A stretch of 27,582 bases of DNA from JAWLBR01 sp041687495 (lineage in GTDB: Bacteria > Bacillota > Limnochordia > DTU087 > JAAYGB01): the NCBI GenBank assembly GCA_041687495.1, contig JAWLBR010000037.1, forward strand, positions 1-27,582, read 5' to 3'. Shown piece by piece: positions 8,332 through 15,442 of the stretch. The notes beneath the pieces are model-generated. The model had not been told where the DNA came from. It worked only from the letters and a program-made list of their open reading frames with translations, and made no database searches. A program made the position numbers and the translations under genes. The stretch's first letter is position 1. Each line of letters opens with the position of its first letter.

Positions 8332-9369
8332 TTATATGCGCCTCGCCATGGTAGTTTCCCTAACCACTAGACGTCCTGGAATTGTCACGACTTTTGCATC
8401 CGATTCATCAATCTCTGCCATCAAGAGATTAATCACAGCCTGCCCCATGGCATCAGCAGAGATCTCAACAGTACTCAAAGGCGGGGAAGTATACTTAGCC
8501 CAGTACAGATTATCGACGCCCATTATCTTTAGGTCATCTGGTACTGTGCGCCCTGTTGCCCGAGCAGCCCTAAGGCTCTCTGCCGCCCACAAGTCACTAG
8601 GGCAAATCAGACCATCCATCTTCACTTCCCGAATCAGCCGTTGAGCTCCCAAAAAAGCTGCCGTTGCATCGTCCTCGTGCCGTGACTCAACCCTGCGCAC
8701 TACAAACTCGACACTCATCTCACGGGAAAACTGTATAAAAGCCTGAACCCGTTCCCAAAAAGGTGGATGCACGTACCCGTCGCTTCGAACTGGGCACATC
8801 ATTGCAATACGGCGGCAGCCCATTCTCACCATGTGAGTGACCGCTTGCTGCATCACTCCGACGTTATCTACATAGACAGACCGACGCACAGCGGTGGAGT
8901 AGGGTTCAATGCCAACTAACCGCAATCCAGCCTCCGCCGTACAACACACCCAGTCCTCGGGCAAACTTCCAATAGTGACTACTGCCTTAACGTCAGGGCT
9001 GAGCACATCCGAGGCTCGAATTCTCGTCTTTTTGCCAAAAGAGTTCTGCTCAAATCGAGCATAGTTCAGGCGGAGTCCGACCTCGGCTGCATGGGTCTCC
9101 AGGGCATTAATCACAGGGGAAAAAAACGGGCTGATGATCAATTGTGCCAATGGTCCCACCGTTACCAAGCACACTGTATCCCTTCGATGCCTAAGGCGTA
9201 GATTGCGGGCATGGCGATTAGGGATGTAGTTGAGTTCCCTGACTGCTTCCATCACACGATCTTGAGTAGCCTTGGCGATACCAACTTCATCTGCCTTGCC
9301 ATTGAGAACCCGCGACACTGTCCCAGTCGAAACCTGAGCCGCTGCAGCTACGTCCTTGAGCGTTGCCAT
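8332..9369 (-). CDS. LacI-family transcriptional repressor
   Basis: 345-residue regulator. Residues 1-22 carry the LacI helix-turn-helix (MATLKDVAAAAQVSTGTVSR, then VLNG), followed by the hinge with YIPNRHARNLR, then a periplasmic-binding-protein-like sugar-sensing core and C-terminal half. ATG 9369 is chosen because it gives the canonical family N-terminus; 12 extra in-frame codons upstream would run to 9405 inside the operator. The ribosome site (GGGTGA) is weak. It heads the operon reading into the two glycosidases and the transporter and very likely represses them and itself through the palindrome at 9400-9415; the effector is presumably an arabinose-containing sugar. Confidence 0.93.
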   Translation of the reverse strand: MATLKDVAAAAQVSTGTVSRVLNGKADEVGIAKATQDRVMEAVRELNYIPNRHARNLRLRHRRDTVCLVTVGPLAQLIISPFFSPVINALETHAAEVGLRLNYARFEQNSFGKKTRIRASDVLSPDVKAVVTIGSLPEDWVCCTAEAGLRLVGIEPYSTAVRRSVYVDNVGVMQQAVTHMVRMGCRRIAMMCPVRSDGYVHPPFWERVQAFIQFSREMSVEFVVRRVESRHEDDATAAFLGAQRLIREVKMDGLICPSDLWAAESLRAARATGRTVPDDLKIMGVDNLYWAKYTSPPLSTVEISADAMGQAVINLLMAEIDESDAKVVTIPGRLVVRETTMARRI

Positions 9370-9390
9370 GGCATCACCCGTGCCTTTGCT

Positions 9391-9421
9391 GTAATAATGT
9401 CGCAAACGTTTGCGATGTTAA
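9391..9421 (-). promoter_or_regulatory. Candidate promoter of the sugar operon, enclosing the operator
   Basis: On the minus strand TTAACA (9421-9416) could be a -35 and TATTAC (9396-9391) a -10, with a long 19-base spacer that consists almost entirely of the operator palindrome. A second TTGACA lies further upstream (near 9466) but no good -10 was found at 17 bases from it. Promoter placement is uncertain; the operator position between the two boxes would explain repression. Confidence 0.4.
9400..9415. promoter_or_regulatory. LacI-type operator palindrome
   Basis: Perfect 16-bp palindrome TCGCAAACGTTTGCGA with the central CG typical of LacI/PurR-family sites. It lies 31 bases upstream of the regulator's ATG at 9369. 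No second perfect copy was seen elsewhere in the window, so the operon is probably controlled from this one site. Confidence 0.85.
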
Positions 9422-9516
9422 CCGTTTATTTCTTCCACCATCGTCCAGCTCCTGCAAAAAATGTCAATTAAATGTCGACTAATAGAAAAACTGTTCAGGC
9501 TAATCCGCTGCACTCT

Positions 9517-12500
9517 TCAGCATCTATCACATAGATGGTTATAGAGCGTCTCGGTCTCCGACGAAGGCTTCACCCCTAGTTCCTTCTCTAGCACCCGCTG
9601 CAGAGATTGGTACTGCCTTTTAATCGACGGACCGTCCCCGAGTGCGAAGTATGCCAGCATCGCCAGACAGTAAGCCTCTTCCAGAAGTGGATCGGCTCTA
9701 GAGACTGTCTGTACGTGGGTAAGTGCCTTGGAGTGCTGTTTCTCCTGGATGTAGTGGTGAGCTAACTGCAACCTAGCCCGAACCCACAGCTGCCGATACC
9801 GCTCTGCGCCCTCTGCTAACCAGGGGTAATCCAGTTCCTGAAGCAGATCACCGCGATAGATAGCCGTGGCATCCTCCAGCCACTGCACCCCCTGTTCTGT
9901 CAGAGTTTCTTGGTCCATCGCTTTGTTAATCAGGGCCTCGAACTGAAGCCAGTCGGCAAAGAAACTGCCCGCGGTCAGACTATAGCGTCCATTTACATAC
10001 TGTACGAGATTCTCCTTCGCACCGATTTGCTTCAGCGTTTGCCGCAGATAGTACAGTACCGTGTGGAAACTACCGGAGCGGCCAGACTCGGGCCAGAGGT
10101 CTGCGATAATTTTCTCCTTTGACACCGGCTCCCCGGCATACACTAAGTAAACGAGCAGATCTCGAGCTTTCAGACTCCTCCACTTTACGTCATCCACACT
10201 GGTACCATTGAAACTAATATGTATTGGTCCCAAGCCTCGTAGAAGAATGCTGTTTGGGGTGCAGTGTTTCGTAACAATAGGCGTGGGGCCTTCGATTCGA
10301 TAAGCTGTGGAGCGAACGATAGGGTCAGGGTCTGAGCAGAGAGCATGGAGTATCTGTCGGGCTTGCGGATCTGTAATCTGCGTTAAGGGGGCGATGCTTC
10401 TCAACCGCACCTGGGAATTTTGATGAGCCGCAGCAGCAGCCAAGAGGGGAATTGCGGCCTTTGACCGCTGAACAAGCAGACGTTGGACGAAGGCTACCTC
10501 CGTCCCTTCTTCTAGAGCCAAACCTAGCAAAGGGTCAAACAAGTGCTCAAAACCCAACTGACTATTAACCAGACCGATCTCAGCCGCACGGTAAAGAAAC
10601 TGCTTCACCGCCTCGACGGCTTGTTCGCGGTCTCCATTTGCCAGATCGCAGATCGCCTTCAGAGCGTATGCATGGGCGATGGCTTTCTTGAACTGGCCTC
10701 CGACCAAGATCTCCACGGCTTTTTGAGTTAATGCCTGCCCTTCTTGCATCCGACCCATGTGTAAGTAGATTGCTGCACCCACCTCACAGCAAACTCCAGA
10801 AACAAATCCAGGAAGGTGCCTGGCATAAGCGAGAGCTTGCTGGACTTTGATTTCCGCCTCAACCCAACGTCCTTGCAGGGTCAAAGCTTTGCCCCAAAAT
10901 GCATAGTTGAGGGCCTGGTAGTACTTCTCTCCTTTGTTCTGTTCTTCAAGCTCAGCCGCTTTGCAGTGCCAGCGTTCTTCCCCGTCAAGGTCTCCCCTGC
11001 CGCCAAGGATGCCGGCCAACTGTATGTAAGCGGAAGGCAAAGCCTCAACCAAGCCCAGTTTTTCCTTGACCTGCACACATTGCTGCGCATATTCGTAGGC
11101 GCGATCCAGCTCCCCCCAGTCCTGATAGATGACTGAGATGCTGTCTTGGACATAGTATGACGGCAAGACACTTCCGGGAGCCGCACTCTTGGCCTTGTCA
11201 TAATAGGTTAGCGCGTCATGGTACTGTCCCAGCATGTAATAGACGTTGCCCAGTCCCTCGAACAGGCAGGCCGCGCTGTAGCCCCGTGTACAGTCCCCCA
11301 ACTGCTCCAATGCCTGGTAGATAATCTCCGCCGATTCGGTGAACTTGCCCAGAAAAAACAGGGCAAGGGACTTCTCCAACCAGTAGTCAAAGTGCAGGAG
11401 GACCTGAGGCGCCAGATCTGCGGCCTCGTCCAGAATGCCAAGACATTCCTCAACCCGCCCCCAACTCCGAAGGATCCGCGCTCTCAAGATCCTGATCGTC
11501 AGCATCGCCCTTGCGTCCCCGGTAGTAGTGAGCATGTGGGCCGCCTGATTGAGCCACTGCTCGGCCTGCTGCAGCCGCCCCTGGCTGATTTCCACTTGGG
11601 CCCGAAACAGCACTAACCAAGGGCTGCTGGTCACTGCTGATGCTGGTAAGGCATCCAACCAGCGGGCTACAGTCTGCCAGCGGCCTTCCTGCAGCGCTCT
11701 TTGCCCGACTTCTATCACCAGGGGTATACACTGCATTACATCCTGCCCAGCACGGTAGTGCTCAATAGCCTGATCCAAATCACCCAGCTTGGCCGTTATC
11801 TCTCCCGCCCTCCGGTGCATCCGCAGCGCCTCTGACCCCAGACAATCGAGGAGAAATTCCCGAAACAACTGGTGATAGCGATACGTTTGCGGTTCTCCCT
11901 CCAACCGGACGACAAACAGTTGCTGCTGCTCAAGCTCATTGAGAACCTGCTGCGAATCTTGCCGACCCATGAGCCGGTCACAAACCGGGGCATTCATTAC
12001 CTGCAGGACCGAACTGCACAGCAGAAAGGACTGTACGGACGGACTCTGCCGCCGAAGCACCTCGCTGGCAAGATAGCTATACAGGTCGCGTCGGCTGTCT
12101 CCAGCTGCGTTGCGCATACCCTCTGTCCACGAGCCCATCAGCAACCGCAACGCCACTGGCCACCCACCAGTCATTTCCGTCAGTGTCCGGACCGAGTCTG
12201 ACTCTGCCTGCCAGTTCCACACTTGGGCCAACTTGGCTACCTCGTGCTCACTAAACTGCAGCTGCTTGGCGGCCACCTCCACTACCTTTCCCTTGACAGC
12301 TAATGGAGTCAGCTTAAGCTGGGGAATATTCCTAGAAGCAATGATCAACCTGACATTGGGAGGAAGGTGCAGCAGTATCTCCTCGGCCAGAGTGTGAACT
12401 AGAGATTCTGTAATCAAGTGATAGTCATCTAGTACCACGGCCAGCCGAACCGAGGACTGGGCCAGCCCATTGACAATCACTGCAGCTAGTGGTCTGACTC

Positions 12501-12831
12501 CTGTCCTCAGATCGCTCCGTCCCATTAGCGAGGATATCTCCTGGGCGGCATCAGGGACATAGCGGGAAAGAGCCTTTGCCAAATACTGCAGAAAGACTCC
12601 CGGATCGTTGTCATATTCATCCAGCTGGTACCAGATTATTTCTTGTGCCCACTTGTCTGCAGCTTGAGCAGCAAGCACTGTTTTGCCGTAGCCGGCCGGA
12701 GCGGTAATACACAACACAGTCCAGCACCCATCGCTGGGAAGCGCCGCCAATAGCCTGTCGCGCTGGACTAACCGGCTAAAGTGAGGGGGGAAAAGCTTGG
12801 TTATCATCAACGGTTGATTCAACCAAACCAC
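9517..12831 (-). CDS. MalT-like STAND ATPase regulator with C-terminal winged helix and BTAD
   Basis: About 1104-residue transcription factor. The N-terminus has a Walker A APAGYGKT (44-51) and Walker B-like VVLDDYH (about 132-138) of the MalT/STAND class. Residues about 340-790 look like TPR helices (SYYVQDSISVIYQDWGELD and similar). A short HEAT-like patch (about 793-850, NSQVRLRSIAPL and DPDPIVRSTAY) follows. Then come an OmpR-type winged helix (about 862-952, SLKARDLLVYLV...ADLWPE) and a bacterial transcriptional activation domain to the C-terminus. The start is uncertain: GTG 12831 is given, but TTG 12822 has a better-spaced AGGTGG and ATG 12807 has no ribosome site. It lies upstream of, and co-directional with, the lacI operon after a 147-base gap. 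Target genes are unknown; control of the sugar genes is a guess. Confidence 0.88.
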   Translation of the reverse strand: MVWLNQPLMITKLFPPHFSRLVQRDRLLAALPSDGCWTVLCITAPAGYGKTVLAAQAADKWAQEIIWYQLDEYDNDPGVFLQYLAKALSRYVPDAAQEISSLMGRSDLRTGVRPLAAVIVNGLAQSSVRLAVVLDDYHLITESLVHTLAEEILLHLPPNVRLIIASRNIPQLKLTPLAVKGKVVEVAAKQLQFSEHEVAKLAQVWNWQAESDSVRTLTEMTGGWPVALRLLMGSWTEGMRNAAGDSRRDLYSYLASEVLRRQSPSVQSFLLCSSVLQVMNAPVCDRLMGRQDSQQVLNELEQQQLFVVRLEGEPQTYRYHQLFREFLLDCLGSEALRMHRRAGEITAKLGDLDQAIEHYRAGQDVMQCIPLVIEVGQRALQEGRWQTVARWLDALPASAVTSSPWLVLFRAQVEISQGRLQQAEQWLNQAAHMLTTTGDARAMLTIRILRARILRSWGRVEECLGILDEAADLAPQVLLHFDYWLEKSLALFFLGKFTESAEIIYQALEQLGDCTRGYSAACLFEGLGNVYYMLGQYHDALTYYDKAKSAAPGSVLPSYYVQDSISVIYQDWGELDRAYEYAQQCVQVKEKLGLVEALPSAYIQLAGILGGRGDLDGEERWHCKAAELEEQNKGEKYYQALNYAFWGKALTLQGRWVEAEIKVQQALAYARHLPGFVSGVCCEVGAAIYLHMGRMQEGQALTQKAVEILVGGQFKKAIAHAYALKAICDLANGDREQAVEAVKQFLYRAAEIGLVNSQLGFEHLFDPLLGLALEEGTEVAFVQRLLVQRSKAAIPLLAAAAAHQNSQVRLRSIAPLTQITDPQARQILHALCSDPDPIVRSTAYRIEGPTPIVTKHCTPNSILLRGLGPIHISFNGTSVDDVKWRSLKARDLLVYLVYAGEPVSKEKIIADLWPESGRSGSFHTVLYYLRQTLKQIGAKENLVQYVNGRYSLTAGSFFADWLQFEALINKAMDQETLTEQGVQWLEDATAIYRGDLLQELDYPWLAEGAERYRQLWVRARLQLAHHYIQEKQHSKALTHVQTVSRADPLLEEAYCLAMLAYFALGDGPSIKRQYQSLQRVLEKELGVKPSSETETLYNHLCDRC

Positions 12832-12905
12832 CTACCTAATCGCTGTACGCTCAGCCGCATCCCTACTAGAGTTCTCGCTGGCAGCTGGGCTATATTGTCT
12901 TTGCT

Positions 12906-12919
12906 GCGTAGTTCTACGC
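12906..12919. promoter_or_regulatory. Inverted repeat in the divergent intergenic region
   Basis: GCGTAG and CTACGC arms around a two-base centre in the 255-base gap between the STAND regulator (-) and the ATPase cassette (+). It could be an operator for either side. The rest of the gap shows a candidate rightward promoter at 13024-13053 and nothing else recognised. Confidence 0.3.
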
Positions 12920-13023
12920 GAGAGGCTGGAATCCGCTTTTTCTCACGTACCGTTTCTCCCTTAGGCAGCTCTCCTACCCAGAGAAGATGGTAGCAAAGGC
13001 CTACTCACCACTGCCGCCTTTGG

Positions 13024-13053
13024 TTGCTCCAGCGCAAGTAGACATGGTAAAAT
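13024..13053 (+). promoter_or_regulatory. Candidate promoter of the ATPase/NYN/ZorAB-like cassette
   Basis: TTGCTC (13024-13029) and TAAAAT (13048-13053) spaced by 18 bases resemble a sigma-A promoter. The transcript would begin near 13060 and carry a GGGGTTG site before the GTG start at 13087. It is the only reasonable candidate I see for the four-gene cassette. Confidence 0.4.
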
Positions 13054-13086
13054 AGTGGTATAGGGATAAGTATTGGGGTTGATGTT

Positions 13087-13902
13087 GTGCATTACCTGCG
13101 GACAATAACTACGAGGCCCATTCCAGACGATTTGATGGATCGTTTCCCTTTCAATCTAGCAATGATTCAGCAGTTCTCGCGACTTGAGACAAACTGCCCT
13201 GTCACCTTTTTTGTTGGAGACAACGGCTCTGGCAAGTCCACCCTGCTCGAATCCATCGCTATCGCAGCGAACCTAGTGAGCATCGGCAGTGACAGCCTGC
13301 AATTTGATCCTACTTTGTCTGCCCAAAAGCAGTTGGCCAAGTTTCTCCGCCTGGCATGGAGCCGAAAGCCCCACAGTGGTTTTTTCCTCCGGGCAGAGGA
13401 TTTCTTTGGCTTTACCAAGAGGTTAGCTCAGGAGAGAGCAGCAATGGAACAGGCACTTATTGAGCTTGATGCACAGTACGAAGGCCGGTCTGAGCTAGCG
13501 TTGACTCTGGCCAAAGCTCCCCTCAAGAAGTCGCTGAACGCTTGGCAGGACAGATATGGCGCAGACCTTGACGCCAACTCCCATGGTCAGAGCTTTCTCC
13601 AAGTGTTTCAGTCTCGATTTGTTCCCAACGGTCTGTATCTTCTCGACGAACCAGAAACACCGCTTTCGTTTAACGGTCAACTGGCATTGATCTCACTGAT
13701 CGACGCAATGGTAAAGCAAAACGGCCAGTTTATCATTGCCACCCACTCACCGCTGTTGTTGGCCTACCCCAACGCTAAGATTTACAGCTTCGACTCGGCA
13801 CCATTGCAGGAAACGCCGTATGATGACATTGAGTACGTAAAACTGACCCGTTCGTTTCTGCACGACCCGCAGCAGTTTCTCAGGCACTTAGTCAGCCCCT
13901 AA
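13087..13902 (+). CDS. Stand-alone ABC-type ATPase (COG3910/AAA_21-like)
   Basis: 271-residue predicted soluble ATPase. Visible motifs are Walker A GDNGSGKS (44-51), a signature-like SHGQS (165-169), Walker B YLLDEPE (184-190) with the catalytic Glu, and the H-loop ATHSP (218-222). Between Walker A and the signature lies a helical insert of about 110 residues. No membrane or DNA-binding segment is seen. This resembles the small predicted ATPases of COG3910, whose role is unknown and which occur both alone and in mobile or defence contexts. The start is GTG, with GGGGTTG upstream. It opens the four-gene cassette; the next gene begins 58 bases after its stop. Membership of the same operon is inferred from strand and spacing, not proven. 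Confidence 0.85.
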   Translation: MHYLRTITTRPIPDDLMDRFPFNLAMIQQFSRLETNCPVTFFVGDNGSGKSTLLESIAIAANLVSIGSDSLQFDPTLSAQKQLAKFLRLAWSRKPHSGFFLRAEDFFGFTKRLAQERAAMEQALIELDAQYEGRSELALTLAKAPLKKSLNAWQDRYGADLDANSHGQSFLQVFQSRFVPNGLYLLDEPETPLSFNGQLALISLIDAMVKQNGQFIIATHSPLLLAYPNAKIYSFDSAPLQETPYDDIEYVKLTRSFLHDPQQFLRHLVSP

Positions 13903-13960
13903 TTGGCATGCGCCAACTGCCTACTACGAGATAATCAGGAAGCCGTACTTTTGCCTAAAG

Positions 13961-15442
13961 GTGGTGAGGGCCATCCAACAACAGCTGCATATTCGCTCAC
14001 CGCTGCATCTCCAGAAAGTCCAGGCTCTGGCCCCGCTAGGTGACGGCGTTGGCAGTTTTGCCACCTGGCAAGCCCGGGACGAAGCTGGGCAGCTCTGGGT
14101 GTTCAAGCTGGCCCACAGGCAGCAGACCGAGGCTCTACCCCGATACGCCGCTCGCTGCTGGGAAACAGCGGTGAACCAGGTACGGCTTGGCAGGCTGGCT
14201 CACTCACTGGGGATCCCCCGGGTGCCCACTCCGCTCGTGGTGTCGGCAGCAGCCAACGGACGGGACGCGCTATTGAGGGATGCCCTGGGAGACATAGAAG
14301 CTTTCGGCCTGGATCGGATCCTCTCTGATGGTTTTTTGGCCAAGCCTTACCCCTTGTGGGCCGTGGCCTACAAGTACCAAGCCGGGCACTCGCTGGCAGC
14401 ACTGCATCACAAGAGCACTACGCCCCCGCTGGATTTTGCCGTTGTCTCCGAACTAGTCCATGACCTTGCCCACCTCTACACTGCGCTGAGAGAGCGTGGA
14501 TTTTTCTATATGCCCTCCAGCTCACACATCCTCATTAACCAAGGACAGATTGCAGGGTACCTGGGTTTGGGACATGGGACACATCTGGTAGAGATTTGGC
14601 GCAACTCCTACGGACTAGACCGTTTTGCCCAAGGTCTGCAGAACACCGATACAGCACCGGCTGAGATTGATCTCACTGGTCCCGAGCGGGAAAGCGTGGC
14701 AGACCATCTGGCGATGCAGAGTTTTGGGGCACTGATCTATGACCTTGTGCGGAAGCACCAAGGGGTCCGGTACCAAAACCGAGCCCAGATTCAGGACCTG
14801 CTGCGCATCGGAAGCACCGCTTGGCGCGGCCTTCCATGGACCGTGCCCCTTCAAGCCGTTTCAGATGGACCTACTTACCAAAGCTGGGGCGAGCTGATCG
14901 CGGATCTGAACCAGGAGTCGAAGTCCAGACCATCGATCCGTGTCGGTATTGCCCTCGACTACGCCAACACCCTCACAGGTCTTTGTGGTTGGGATCTCGA
15001 CTTAAGCGGTTTGGCCGCCCACTTTGACAGCTACAGCCACGGCCGGCGAGTGGTGTACAAGGGCGCTGTAATCGTAACTACTCCTCGGAATGCGAAGGAG
15101 CGAACCGATGCCCGCCTGCAGCGGGCAGGTTTCTCGGTGGTAAAAGTCTCCTCGCCAACGGAGAAGGCCAATCAAGCCGACGATCGCAAGTTGATGGAGA
15201 TTATGCTCGCTCGGGCATCTCAGATTGATGAGCTAATCTTGGTCACTGCTGACGGTGACTACGCCGATACAGTCCGGGCGCTAAAAGGCCAAGGAATTAC
15301 CGTCCGGATTGTCCATTTTTCAAATCTCTCCCACAAGTATTCTGGGCTCATCGATGAGGCTATTGACGGGAGAGTCAAGTTCCGTCGCCTGATCCACCCC
15401 GGCATTGCTTGGGGACATCGAACAACACAGGAGTTGACATAA
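13961..15442 (+). CDS. Pseudokinase-like domain fused to a NYN/PIN-like nuclease domain
   Basis: 493-residue protein. Residues about 20-290 follow a protein-kinase layout: a Gly-rich GDGVGSFATW, the beta-3-like VFKLA with Lys49, then the segment RERGFFYMPSSSHILI (177-192) where the catalytic HxD...N loop would be, and YLGLGHG (200-206) where DFG would be. Both catalytic Asp residues are missing, so it is probably a pseudokinase. Residues about 325-475 form a NYN (LabA/DUF88-type) domain keeping its acidic centre: Asp333 in ALDYANT, Asp407/Asp408 in QADDRK, and Asp431/Asp433 in TADGDYADTV, so metal-dependent RNase activity is plausible. The GTG start has no convincing ribosome site and the frame is open back to 13892, so the N-terminus is uncertain. 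The stop abuts the ATG of the ZorA-like gene. Confidence 0.85.
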   Translation: MVRAIQQQLHIRSPLHLQKVQALAPLGDGVGSFATWQARDEAGQLWVFKLAHRQQTEALPRYAARCWETAVNQVRLGRLAHSLGIPRVPTPLVVSAAANGRDALLRDALGDIEAFGLDRILSDGFLAKPYPLWAVAYKYQAGHSLAALHHKSTTPPLDFAVVSELVHDLAHLYTALRERGFFYMPSSSHILINQGQIAGYLGLGHGTHLVEIWRNSYGLDRFAQGLQNTDTAPAEIDLTGPERESVADHLAMQSFGALIYDLVRKHQGVRYQNRAQIQDLLRIGSTAWRGLPWTVPLQAVSDGPTYQSWGELIADLNQESKSRPSIRVGIALDYANTLTGLCGWDLDLSGLAAHFDSYSHGRRVVYKGAVIVTTPRNAKERTDARLQRAGFSVVKVSSPTEKANQADDRKLMEIMLARASQIDELILVTADGDYADTVRALKGQGITVRIVHFSNLSHKYSGLIDEAIDGRVKFRRLIHPGIAWGHRTTQELT

